Shown here: positions 43,347-53,680 of the stretch, piece by piece
How the letters are laid out: each line of letters begins with the position of its first letter
How positions within the stretch are numbered: the first letter of the stretch is position 1
Origin: Okapia johnstoni
Taxonomy: Eukaryota > Chordata > Mammalia > Artiodactyla > Giraffidae
Assembly (NCBI GenBank): GCA_024291935.2
Contig: CM044305.1
Location: 91,752,397-91,816,396, forward strand
Direction of reading: 5' to 3'
Length of the DNA stretch: 64,000 nucleotides
Made by a program: the position numbers and the translations under genes
The notes under the pieces: generated by a model
Told to the model about the DNA's origin: nothing
The model's input: only the letters and a program-made list of their open reading frames with translations
The model's database searches: none

Positions 43347-43599
43347 AGAACTGACTCATTTGAAAAGACCCTGATGCTGGGAAGGATTGAAGGTGGGAGG
43401 AGAAGGGGTTGACAGAGGATGAGATGATTGGATCGCATCACCAACTCAATGCACATGAGATTGAGTAAACTCCGGGAGTTGGTGATGGACAGGGAGGCCT
43501 GGCGTGCTGCAGTCCATGGGGTCGCAAAGAGTCAGACACCCACTGAGCACCTGAACTGAACTGAACTGGACTGAAAGACTTGGTCATCTGGCATAGATA

Positions 43600-43800
43600 C
43601 TGTTGGCATTGTTATTTATTGAGCACTTACTATATGTCAAGCACATTACATCCACCATCTCACTTACAATCCTCAGGCAACCATGATACTACCCCCATCT
43701 ATTGGGTGAGGAAACTGAGGCTCAGATAGATTAAGTGACTTGCTCACAATCAGAACTATCAGCCTCCAAAGTTCATAATATGAAACACACATGTCTGCCT
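43600..43800 (-). mobile_element. MIR SINE
   Basis: TTATTTATTGAGCACTTACTATATG, CCACCATCTCACTTACAATCC, GGGTGAGGAAACTGAGGCTCAGATAG and GTGACTTGCTCACAATCAG match reverse MIR. Confidence 0.87.
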
Positions 43801-43839
43801 TATAGGCTGCACTCTGGGATTGAGAACTGAAGACAAGTA

Positions 43840-43919
43840 CTGGGTGGGCCAAAAAGTTCATTCGGGTCTTTTGTACCATCTCACAGAGAAACTCAAATGA
43901 AATTTTTGGCTCACTCAAT
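43840..43919. mobile_element. Mariner MITE (diverged copy)
   Basis: Terminal inverted repeats TGGGTGGGCCAAAAAGTTC and GAAATTTTTGGCTCACTCA enclose about 80 bp. The left side has a TA, the mariner target. The layout matches the better copy at 45206-45286. It is non-coding and non-autonomous. Confidence 0.75.
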
Positions 43920-44184
43920 GACTGGAAATGTTATCAGGTACTTTACTTCAGTCTACAACAAGCACCACTCACAACCTATTAGTGTGGCCATTACCCTGCA
44001 AATAGGTCAGGGAGAAGATCAAAGCATGGCAGCATATCCTATGGGTGCTCATCCTTCAGAGGTTGCACAAGGGAAGAGAATCTGACCATGGACATTGACA
44101 TAGATGAAGTCACTTTCCTACTAAATTGCAGTTGAAGTTGCATGATTCATAACACAATTACATTTTCACCTTCCTCTAAGCCCA

Positions 44185-44360
44185 TCATTCTTAACCTTTT
44201 TGAGGGTAGAGCCCTTTGAGAATCTGAGAAAAATGTCTCTTCTCAGAAATATGTGTAGATGCAAATACACAATTTTGCAGATAGTTTCAGAAAAGTTCAT
44301 GCAACTTTCTGTATCTCCTTCGAGAACTACAGACCCTAAGTTAAAAACTCCTGCTTTAAG
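44185..44360. mobile_element. Probable short non-autonomous DNA transposon
   Basis: ATTCTTAACCTTTTTGAGGG near the left end and GACCCTAAGTTAAAAACTCC near the right are inverted relative to each other. Between them GCCCTTTGAGAATCTGAG, CTTCTCAGAAATATGTG and a T/A-rich centre are found. It looks like a hAT-type MER element. Exact family not assigned. Confidence 0.5.
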
Positions 44361-45204
44361 CAAACCTAATTCTATATTTTAAAAAGTGATCAATTCAGAA
44401 ACAATGACTCTTTTAAATCACAAACCAACCTAGGGCACAAAAACCGGGATGTGTTTTGTGAAAATTTTGTTTTCATATAACATTTTAGGAACATGACTGA
44501 TGGCCTCCACGAGGTGCATTTGCAATCAACATCTCTGTATTCCCATAGAAAGGCAGTCAGAAACGTCAGTGGCACAGACAGCCATCATTAGAACCAGCCA
44601 GAACCCAGAGCTAGAAACTACATAGAGTGGTAGTACTTTTTTTGTCAGTGGAAGCTGGGCAGCCACTCAGCAAAGAGAAGTATCTTCATCGGATGGGGAT
44701 TGGACACATAATCTGAATAGCCCCATTCAGGATATGTCAAAGGTTCTAAGATCCACATAAACCTGGAGAAGTTTCAGACCACAAGTCCACTCCTGCTCAG
44801 CTGCTAATGGCTTCATGAGAGGTACCTGATGGGGGTGAACTAAGTATATATTGGCTCGCTCACCTGAAGCCAGAGTCAACCTCCTTACACTGGCCCGTGT
44901 TGTTGCAAATAGCAACCGTTAGCTCCCTGCCAACCAGAGGCCCTATTGTTCTTTTACAAAAATATCAGATAATCCCAGCCCAAGTCATTCCAAGGCCATT
45001 TCCCCCTGGCTTCTTGTGTTTTGAGTGGACAGGTCTTAACTGTGATCTTGAATATCATTGTTAGTCATGGACTGATATTTCTTCTTCTGTGCCTACCTCC
45101 AGTGTTTGCGCCCTCATACAAAGTATGCTTAGTTACAAGGCATTGATCCAGTAGCACTTTGTCCTTTAAAAACCCTTTCTTTGAAAATAAGAGTCGTGTG
45201 TAGT
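44361..45204. other. Single-copy DNA
   Basis: No repeat family or coding region recognised between the two DNA-transposon relics. Confidence 0.4.
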
Positions 45205-45205
45205 A

Positions 45206-45286
45206 TTGGGTTGGCCAAAAACTTTGTTTGGGCTTTCCATACGTGCCTATGGAAAAAAATCCGAATGAACTTTTTGGCCAGCCCAA
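45206..45286. mobile_element. Mariner MITE, 81 bp, strongly palindromic
   Basis: TTGGGTTGGCCAAAAACTTTG on the left mirrors GAACTTTTTGGCCAGCCCAA on the right, with GGGCTTTCCATA pairing with TATGGAAAAAAATCC around a CGTGCC loop. TA precedes it at 45204-45205, the mariner target. It is typical of the ruminant mariner MITE group. Confidence 0.88.
45209..45284. ncRNA. Candidate microRNA-type hairpin (miR-2284/2285-like)
   Basis: The MITE transcript would fold into a long hairpin with about 34-nt arms and a 6-nt loop. From memory, mature members of the ruminant miR-2284/2285 family have sequences of the type AAAAGTTCGTTCGGGTTTT or AACCTGAATGAACTTTTTGG. The 3' arm here reads AATCCGAATGAACTTTTTGG, which is close. 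Expression is unknown and many such hairpins are silent. It is a structural candidate only. Confidence 0.4.
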
Positions 45287-45289
45287 TGT

Positions 45290-46974
45290 TTGACGGCGCA
45301 CCAGATCTGGAGCCTAGTTCCTTCATGTATTCCTTCCCACCACTATGAGGCTCACCTCCCTCTATCAGACACATAATCTTTACTATGCTTCTCTCACAGG
45401 CATCTTGTGAGATTCTAATAAGATAGTGGGTGTATACTTACTTCATTAACTGTAAAGTGTTAGAAAAGCAGAAGAATTCAGAACTATTTCATTTAAGTTT
45501 CAAACCAACTCTGTGGGCTGCACAGATCCTTATTGTCCTGTCTTACATTCTTGACTCTTTTGCCCTCTCCCTCCCTTTTATTCACTGAATATTTAGAGGC
45601 TGGATTATTATCAGGCACAATGTGTAGCTCATGTAAGTGCTTACAGAATCAGAAACAGGCTTAGAAAAGTGAAATTACACTTCCAAGCTCATACTGCTAG
45701 GTGTACAAGGAACTGGGACACCCTCCTTCTCCCCCTTCCCCAAGACCACGTTGGCTGACCCAGAACGCTCCTCTTCATTGGAATAAGAAATTTTTACTCA
45801 CTTCTGAAAAATAAATCCTCGACCCTCTTAGAGACAGTTGGCAGTTGGTCCTGTTTTCTCCTTGTGACTAAGCGGGTGGGGATAGAGGTCATGGGGAGAG
45901 GGTGAGGCAGGCCCCTCGAACTTGACTCTTCTGTGTGGGAACCTTTGCCGTGGTCTATGGCTTTCAGAAGATGGCTGTGTGTTCCCTCTCCCTCTCTCCT
46001 GGCCCCTCTTTTCTAATTTACAAGTTATAAAAATATGTCGACCCCAAATGCACCAGGTATCTCTAACTTTTTAATTGAGCAAGGCAGACTCCTTCCCAGC
46101 CAAGAGCCTTGAAATATTTATCCACATTTTAGTTTCACTGAATTAATGCCTTAAGCTGGTGAGCAATCCAACTGAAGTCAATGTTCGTTTCCTAAAGTTG
46201 TCCAATGTCTGTGTGGTATTCAGACCTGAAAATGATGACTCGACTCCAGATTGCAAACTCCCCCGAGTGCACCCTGGAGATGGAAGGCAGCCCACATTGC
46301 TTTCTGATCAGTCAGCAGAAATGATCCTCTCTTTCGAGTTCAAGGTGGGCTCAGGATTGAAGCTGCCTTGAGATAAAGCAGATCAGGCCCATTCACCCCT
46401 GGGGGAAGGCCTCCACGTAGGGGGATGTGAAAGGGCCCTCCGGTCAGGGGAGACATCTGCTCCCCTTGGCTTTGGGCTGCACCAGTTGGCAGATGAAGCT
46501 CTGTGCAAATGCTGGCCAGACCAAAATGGTGCCGAGACAGCCACAGTGTTGTTTAGCAGAAAAGAAAGGAAACATCTGTAAACCCTGCCTTGGTGCCGAG
46601 CGGGGACAGCCTGCGGCTTTTCCTCATGGGCCCACGGTGGGCCAGCTCCTGACTGATCAGAATGGTTCCCTGAAACAAATGCATTCGAAAGATATTTTCC
46701 ATCCCCCTTACCCCCCCACAGGAAATTCTTGTGTTTAGTCATCCTTACTACATGGGCTGAGTCAGCAAGCTCTGCTTTAACCACAGCTGCTTTCAAATAG
46801 TAAGCTAAGAAGACCAGTTAGCTGGGTGAGGAGGCTTGGCTGAAACACTTGGACAGCCGGAGCTTCAAAATCAGATGGATACATGGGTGGACTGGCAAGT
46901 TGGGCCCTGTTCATTACCCTTTAGTCCTTCTGGGTGGGCCTCAATTACTTTTTAGTATGTTGGTACTATAGAAC
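45290..46974. other. Mostly single-copy DNA
   Basis: A weak MIR-like phrase (CATCTTGTGAGATTCTAATAAG) near 45400 is the only hint of repeat. Frames on both strands at 46383-46796 are GC-rich without a domain. No gene called. A candidate MAF-type site is listed separately. Confidence 0.4.
46756..46767 (+). promoter_or_regulatory. Candidate MAF recognition element
   Basis: GGCTGAGTCAGCA (46755-46767) matches 12 of 13 bases of the palindromic T-MARE TGCTGAGTCAGCA, in non-repeat DNA. Sequence match only. Confidence 0.3.
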
Positions 46975-47310
46975 CAGAGAGTCTCTTGGATTGCAAGGAG
47001 ATCAAACCAGTCAATCCTAAAGGAAATCAATCGTGAATATTCATTGGAAGGACTGATGCTGAAGCTGAAGCTCCAGTACTTTGACCACCTGATGCAGAGA
47101 GCTGACTCATTAGAAGAGACCCTGATGCTGGGAAAGATTGCAGGCAGGAGGAGAAGGGGACGACAGAGGACGAGATGGTTGGATGGCATCACTGACTCAA
47201 TGAACATGGGTTTGAGCAGGCTCCAGGAGATGGTGAAGGACAGGGAAGCCTGGGTGCTGCAGTCCATGGGGTGGCAAAGAGTCAGACACCACTTAGCAAT
47301 TGAACAACAA
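46975..47310 (+). mobile_element. BovB 3' end, 5'-truncated, about 335 bp
   Basis: GAGAGTCTCTTGGATTGCAAGG, GGAAGGACTGATGCTGAAGC, GACCCTGATGCTGGGAAAG, GGAGAAGGGGACGACAGAGG and GGGTGGCAAAGAGTCAGACACC match the BovB C-terminal coding end and 3'UTR. The tail is (CAA)-like rather than (CTGAA)n. The codon that is TGA in the other copies here reads CAG. Confidence 0.92.
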
Positions 47311-47500
47311 CGTGGTGCAATGGCCTAAGCTTTTGGCCTAGGATTTAAATCCTGGGTCTGCTAATAATTAGCTCTCTGGCTATAGGGCAATTGTCCCTTC
47401 TCTCTGGATCTTAGCATTCTCATTCTTATAATCAAGCCTTGGATAAAATGACCTCTAAGGGCTTTTCCTGCATGGATGGTCTATAACACAATCTAGGGCA
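47311..47500 (+). mobile_element. MIR-type SINE
   Basis: GGTGCAATGGCCTAAGC, GGATTTAAATCCTGGGTCTGC, AATTAGCTCTCTGGC and GATAAAATGACCTCTAAGGGC fit the forward MIR/MIR3 group. Confidence 0.65.
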
Positions 47501-48044
47501 GATGACCAGCTACTCTTTGCGCAATTTACCAGGGAAAGACACTATATAACCTGTTTTGGGAATCTAGCCCAGTATTTTATCCATCTGTGGTAAAAATCTC
47601 TTCCCTGGGTCTAACCACAATCTGTTTTCTCTTGTTTGGACCTTTGTGGACATGGAGTACCCCCAGGGAACATTCTTTTCTAAAGATGCTTTGTCAACTC
47701 CAAGAGCCTTCAAGTCAGAGCTCTGTTAAGTCCTCCACTAACTTGGGGGACAATTGCTTGGTTTAAATGATCACACTTTTCCTCTCATGGAATAGATTCC
47801 CACCCTGTTTTTGGGTCATTATCACTGACTTGTGAATCTAGAGAGACTAAGACTGGGGTAGATGAACTATCCAGTGGGCAGTTAGCTCTGCGGATGGAAG
47901 AAATTCACCTCATCCAGAGCAGACACCTCACAAAAGGTGACCTAGACCCCAGAGACACATGACACATGAGAAAGGATAGCTCTCTGTAATGTGACCCTTG
48001 CCACTCCTGGCTCCATACCTGGACATGGATGCCCGATGATGAAA
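47501..48044. other. Single-copy DNA
   Basis: No repeat or gene recognised. Confidence 0.4.
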
Positions 48045-48500
48045 ATGGTTGGCATTTACTGAACTTAATAATGTTCAATGAACAATGTGTTGTACATTGT
48101 TCTAGGCACTTTAACATGCTCATCTGATCTCATTTAATCCTCACAACAGTATGATTATTAATCATATTTTACAGACTAGGAAACTGAGCCACAAAGAGGT
48201 TCATTAGCTGGCTCAAGGTTAAGTAGCTGCTATTCTAACCCATGGGGCTTCCTGGGAGGCTCAGTGGTAAAGAACCTGCCTGCGATGCAGAAGATGCAGG
48301 AGATGCCATGGGTTTGACCCTTGGGTCGGGAAGATCCCCTGGAGGAGGGCATGGCACCCCACTCCAGTATTCTTGCCTTGGAGAATCCCATGGACAGAGG
48401 ACAGACGACAGTCCATAGGGTCACACAGAGTCGGATATGACTAAAGCAACTGAGCACGCAGACAAGCATTCTAATCCAGGACTGCTAGCTTGGGGGTCTG
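48045..48500 (-). mobile_element. MIR SINE split by Bov-tA
   Basis: GGCATTTACTGAACTTAATAATG, TTCTAGGCACTTTAACATGC, CATTTAATCCTCACAACAGT and TTACAGACTAGGAAACTGAGCC are reverse MIR. The MIR end (CTAATCCAGGACTGC) continues beyond the SINE. Confidence 0.82.
48243..48467 (+). mobile_element. Bov-tA SINE with 11-bp target duplication
   Basis: The head TGGGGCTTCCTGGGAGGCTCAG has a duplicated GATGCAG/GATGCAGGAGATGC stretch in the anticodon-like region, then GGGTTTGACCC, GGAGGAGGGCATGGCACCC and CGGATATGACTAAAGCAACTGAGC. ATTCTAACCCA (48232-48242) and ATTCTAATCCA (48468-48478) flank it. Confidence 0.93.
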
Positions 48501-50954
48501 CCCTGAGCCATCATACTTCTGAGTGGGACAAGCACCATGAGAGGACTAAGCTGGTAACTATGTTTCTGGCTCTTGTGAGGGCTGCCCACCCCACCTTCCT
48601 CACATCCCTGCAACCCTTGTCAGTCACAGGGGCTTGCCTTGGCTTCCACAGCATTCTGTGTCCCTTCTACAGAGAATAAAGTTTTCGCAGGCAGTGATGC
48701 CAAATGTTGACTTTATGACACTGGAAATGGGTTGTGTTTCCCTCTTAAAAGGGTTACAGAGGGAAAGAACACTATAGAAAATGGGTATCCCCAAACTACA
48801 GAAAGTGCTGGAAAATGGCCACATTGCTCTGTGCTGGTAAGTCCATTAGATTTGTCAAGTGTCAGAGTTTGGGAAGAACTGACAGCTTGTCTAGTCAAAG
48901 TCCTTCATGTTTATAGGTGAGGAAGCCAAAGCTGAGAGAGTGGGATTAGACTCATGGGGACTGAGGGTTAGAGTGTTCTTCAAAGGTTGGGAAAGTGACA
49001 GAAATGACAGAGTTGGACTAGTTTATAATTCCTCTTTGAATCAACCCTCCAAGGGAATCAGAAGGAGGGATTCACCCACAACAGAGCCACTTCTTCCTGT
49101 GTGCTGCCCCAACCCCTGGCATAATGGGGATCCCATGCAGTGTGGGCTTCAAATGCAGCGAGACATCATGCCACTGCCACATTCAGTTGGCCATGGTCCA
49201 CAGCTAAACCATAATGTTCCTATTACCTGTCTTAACACCAGACCCGCTTACAAAATGGATCTCATAATGACAATCACAAACAACTTTGGGGAAAACCACT
49301 TCTGTTGAAAAAAACAGGTGATCAAAGAGTTTAGAGTGATGATTATGATCCAAGGATCCCTCTCAAAGCTTATCATAATGAGAGCTCAAGAGAACTAGCT
49401 TACTTTTCCGTATTGAATGTGCAGACATTATTGAAATATTTTTCAGTCCAAAAGGCTTGTAAAGTATTATTTTAAAATGAATTTTATGGCCATATAAAAT
49501 TTCACTGATCCTAACCGGGAGTCAATGTGGAAAAACAGAAAGGACCTGAGGCTTTGTCTTTGGTTAAGCCGCCCAGGAATTGGCCCAAAGGAATGGTATC
49601 TTAATAGCTGTTTTCAAAGAAATAGTAGATCTTCTTCCATTCCCCAGTGTTAACCCACAATGTACTTTCCAGTTTTTTCCTCGTAAACTCAAAAAAGAAA
49701 AAAAAAAGTACCAGAGTTTAAAAATAAAAGGCACAGAATTGGAGATTTGGCCTAATTTGCCTGCTACTGAATTTTACGTACGGTAAAACCTTATGAAGTG
49801 TCTTGTCTCCTAAGTGCAACTATAGCTATACTGGAACAGATCATTCAAAGACCCACATCATGCTTTGGGGTATAGTCTATTACTGCCTACTGACTTTCCC
49901 ACGTGGTAAAGTTGGCCACACACCATCTTATAAATAGCCAAATGAACTCCCTTTCATTTTATAGGGTAGCTAAAGCCTGATTACCTTTCACAATCAGCCA
50001 ACTTCTTAATTCATCCCAGGTTGCAGTTGGGCTTTGGAAGCATGGAGGAGCTTTGGTTCAGGAGGGAAGACAGAGGGTGAGAGAGGGACAGGGGCGCATG
50101 TGGATGTGTACATGGCACACAGAGTCACTTTTGAAGATTTATTATAGGTATTCAGTACTTCTAAGCTAGGGAAAAAAACCCGGCCTTTGTAGTGTTAGGG
50201 GATGACATTTCATTGCAAAAATAAATGATTTGGTCATTACCATTTCATGGTTGCTGGCAACCACCCTCCTCTGCTTTCTAACAATTTCCATTTTAGGCAC
50301 TGACAGGCCCTTCAAAGTGATTCAGCCAAATATCCACCCAAAGTTGCGTATTTGGCAGTTTCATACTTGAGAAATCTGGGGCCTCTGGGCAAAAATGTCA
50401 GAAAGGGCTCCCTCCTTCTTTGTCAGTTGCAAAACAAACAGATCACCATACACAGTCACCGGGGCTCCTTGGGCAGCCATGCCGGAGGGAAGGGAAGGAG
50501 CGGAAGTTGTTGGCAGGGGCTGCCTCCTTGGCTCCGGCTCCTGCTCTCTCTCCCCATTGCTGCTTGCGCTTTTCCTGAAGGCCAGAGCTGCCTCAATCCA
50601 TCGTTAACCCTAACCAAGGTGAGGCTCAGTGTTTTGGCAAGCAGGCATTCCCCGCCCATGGCAAGCAATGAGCAGAGACAGAAATCACTGGGACGTGATT
50701 CTCTGAGGTCAGAGAGACTAGGAATCCTTTGGAAGCTCACCATATCGAACTGGCTGAACCTCCAAGCAGCCTGTCACCATGAATCCTCACTGGGTAACTT
50801 CCAGGTTGGTCTCTGGAACTCACTTGAGTCCCAGAGCCACCACAAGGCCTAGAACACTTTGGTTTGTCCAGAGAGGGAGCAGCTCCCAGGTAGCCTCCTG
50901 CCTGCCCAGCAACTCTATGGGTCTGAATGCACAAAGTCCTTTCACACGTTTCTC
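48501..50954. other. 2.4-kb stretch with no recognised repeat
   Basis: A plus-strand frame of 166 codons (50352-50852) and a 133-codon frame (48907-49308) have no domain and lack conserved-looking motifs. No gene called. No young insertion is visible over the whole stretch. Confidence 0.45.
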
Positions 50955-51300
50955 TCAGCCTTAAAGCCTCTCTGCCTGGCTCTTTAAGCCACTCAGGACT
51001 AGGTCTAAATGCTAGGCTACCTTGGCGAGACCATCCTGACTCCTCAGGCTGGGCCCCATTTGAATGCTCTGTTTCCCAGAATCTATTGTTTTCCCTGCTC
51101 ACAGCACTTATGACTGTTTATAACTATGGATTTATTTGTGTGTTTGCTTGCTTAATGCTCATCTATCCTCTGACACAGTAAGCTCCATGAAGGCAGGGGC
51201 CACCTTTATTTTGCTCAATGCTGTACTTCCCAAATGCCTACCACAGTGCCTGGCATATAGTAGATGCTCAATAAATACTTGTTGCATGAATGAACAGAAT
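50955..51300 (+). mobile_element. L2 LINE 3' end, well preserved
   Basis: ACCATCCTGACTCCTCAGGC, CTCACAGCACTTATGACTG, GTAAGCTCCATGAAGGCAGGGGCC, CACAGTGCCTGGCATATAGTAG and GCTCAATAAATACTTGTTGC follow the L2 3' end order. Confidence 0.85.
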
Positions 51301-52130
51301 GCTGGGATTCTGTTCACTAGTCCATTCAGTGGAAATTTAAAAAGCACACCTATTGTCTTCATGCACAGATCTCTTGCTAAAATTTCTTACATTTGACTAC
51401 TTGTCTCTCTGGGTAGAGACAGCTAGCTATCTCTCAGCTACCTCCTTTCCCTGTCCGCTTCCTCCATTTTTGTTGGCCCATGATGCCCACAGTCAGGTAG
51501 CTTTTTGGTCAGAGGCTGGGGATTTGCAGGTGGAACTGACTCTAATAGCAGTGTAACAAAATGTCACCTGGGGACCAGACTATGATGCTTAATAATAATA
51601 CTTGAGTTTACCCTCCCTTCCCTTTGGGTGCTACTTTTAAGAAGCTACTTAGATTACCTGTCTGAAAACAATGGCCAACGTTCTCGAAGCTACAAATAAA
51701 GTCAAATTCCTATGATGTCTGAAGACTTCCTTCCTTTCAGTTTGCCAGCCTTCCTTCTGGGAGCCTCTGTATGCTTTATTAAATAATGGCCACAGCCATC
51801 CTGTTGTTACACACTCCAGCTTAGTCCCTCTTCCTTTGAAATTAAGTAATGAAGAGAGATGAGTTACCAGATATCCAACATTTGAAAATGATTCCCAAAG
51901 GGTTACCAGGCCTTCGGTTCCCTTTCTACCTGTCACTAGATGTGACAATATGGGTGTTCATTTGTTTTAGAAAGGAATGGAAGGCCCTGTGCTTTTTGAT
52001 TATGTGATTGAATGGTGACCAATCCATTTATATCTGCTGTAATATATCATTCCCTAATAGTACCAAGAAAGGTTTTCCCTTATCCCTAGTTTAAAATATT
52101 AATCCTCTCAACGCTGAAAATCTTTTCAAA
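51301..52130. other. Single-copy DNA
   Basis: Nothing recognised. Confidence 0.4.
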
Positions 52131-52400
52131 AAAGTCAATCACAATTTCAAATGTGTTTCTTTTAGCCTGGAAATTCTGTTGCTTGGAATTGATCCCACAT
52201 ATATACCAGGATGCAAAGATGTATGCACATCCAGAGTATTCACTGAAACTGTTTGTAATAGTGGTGCTCCCATAGAATGGAACCCTGAGCAGTCACCAAA
52301 AGGGTAAGACAGATCTACATGTATGGTCACGGAGAGATCTCCAGGATGTCCTAAAGGAAACCAGCAAAGTTCGGTACAATAGGATCCCATATGTCTTTAG
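52131..52400 (+). mobile_element. L1ME-type 3'UTR fragment
   Basis: GATGTATGCACATCCAGAG, AACTGTTTGTAATAGTGG, CCATAGAATGGAACCC, GTAAGACAGATCTACATG and GTACAATAGGATCCCAT are a diverged plus-strand L1ME. Confidence 0.6.
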
Positions 52401-52623
52401 AGTCTGTCAGTTCCTCCTCCCAATAATTTCACCAAGTCCTTGCTTTTCATCCCCTCTTGTTGGTTTAGGCTCCTAACTGGTTCCCTAATCCCAGGGCTTC
52501 TCTTTCCAGTTCATCTTTCCCACCAACTGGAATGAGTGTTCTAGAGCATCACTTTTGTCAGCTCTCTACTGCCAGAGGGAGAGTCCCAAGAAACGAAGCC
52601 CTTATGATGACAGAGGCAGGATA

Positions 52624-52858
52624 GTGGAGTGTTTCCATGCTCTGGAATGAAGGGAGACCTGGATTTGAGGGTAGGTTCCACCACTGACTAGCTGTGTGAC
52701 TTAGGGCAAATGAATCAACCTCTCTGAGCCTCAGTTTCCTCATCCAAAAAGTAGTGACAGGGTGGTTGTGAGGATGAAATGAGAAAAGCATGTGAAGATC
52801 TCAGCATGGTGCCTGGCACACAGTAAGCACTCAGTAGATGGTAGCTGTTATTATTATT
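52624..52858 (+). mobile_element. MIR SINE, nearly full length
   Basis: GACCTGGATTTGAGGGTAGG, TAGCTGTGTGACTTAGGGC, GAGCCTCAGTTTCCTCATCC, GGTTGTGAGGATGAAATGAG and GGTGCCTGGCACACAGTAAG are all in forward MIR order. Confidence 0.92.
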
Positions 52859-52974
52859 ACACCAAAAATTGGTTTATTTGAAGTTCTCTGAGAAATGCTT
52901 TGTAACTTTGTAACACCTTTCAGGTGGAGAAGGTTTGTGCATTTCCTTCATGTTTACTGGGCATCTAGTACTCA

Positions 52975-53030
52975 AGGAGCCTGGTGGGCTACAGTCCATG
53001 GGGGTCACAAGGAGTTGGACACAACTAACA
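52975..53030 (+). mobile_element. Very short Bov-tA insertion with perfect target duplication
   Basis: AGGAGCCTGGTGGGCTACAG, CCATGGGGGTCACAAGG, AGTTGGACACAACTAACA is the terminal ~56 bp of Bov-tA. CTAGTACTCA occurs on each side (52965-52974 and 53031-53040). BovB 3' ends share related sequence, but GGTGGGCTACAG is the SINE form. Confidence 0.88.
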
Positions 53031-53040
53031 CTAGTACTCA

Positions 53041-53509
53041 CTGTGTACAGTAAGGCTGCCTTTTGTCCATTTTTCCTGATATACACTACAAAGGCTGCCC
53101 CTCTCGTACTCTAGAATCTGGAGGACATGTTTAAGTCCTTTGGATCTATAGTCTTCTGGAGTTTCTCTATAAACTTTGATCATATGACATCCCTTCTATG
53201 CCTTCATCTTCCCTTGCTATTTTGCTCTAATATTTCCTGCCTGGCTTCATAGGGCAGTCTCTCAGCGCCTTTGGCCTTTTCTTGGCTTCTTTAAGACTTT
53301 CTTTATGGTTGCCTGTTTTGTTTCTCTTCCTTGGGATCAGGTGACTATTTTACATCGCACAAATTCTTTAAAACCAAAAGGGCTGTTAGCTGGTGCTATG
53401 GAATGAAACGGCATGCCAGTTCTGTTTTTTTTTACCTTGTAGAATGCTAATTTTATGCTGTTATTGTGAAAAGGCAGTCATGCTTTTATATTCCATTTTG
53501 ACTTCTACC
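53041..53509. other. Single-copy DNA
   Basis: No repeat or gene recognised. Confidence 0.35.
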
Positions 53510-53680
53510 TGTTTCAACTGGGCTCCCAGAGTGGAGTCATGTCTCACCTCTGCCTGGGTTTCATTTCACTGTGTGACCTTGGGCACATCAAAGACACTCC
53601 TGTACCTGTCTCCTTGTCAGTGAGCTGAGAGTGTTGGATCATGGTTCCTAGTGTGTCTGCCAGCTCAAATATGAAGTTCT
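53510..53680 (+). mobile_element. MIR-type SINE
   Basis: TTTCACTGTGTGACCTTGGGCACATC and AGAGTGTTGGATCATGGTTCC resemble forward MIR/MIR3. Confidence 0.55.

Larger units (their letters stand above)
40664..43573 (+). mobile_element. BovB (RTE) LINE, 2.9 kb, 5'-truncated but with endonuclease and RT
   Basis: The element starts AAGATCCAAACAACAACAAC, just upstream of the coding region, includes the whole endonuclease, RT and C-terminal part, and ends in (CTGAA)n. AAAGACTTG at 40655-40663 and 43574-43582 is a 9-bp target duplication. The BovB leader is missing. The reading frame is broken at least four times. Plus-strand orientation is shared with all the other BovB copies in this window. Confidence 0.95.

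Noticed and set aside
50352..50852. 166-codon plus-strand frame
   Set aside because: No signal, domain or splice context; overlapped by a frame of similar length on the other strand. Cannot be supported without RNA or conservation data.
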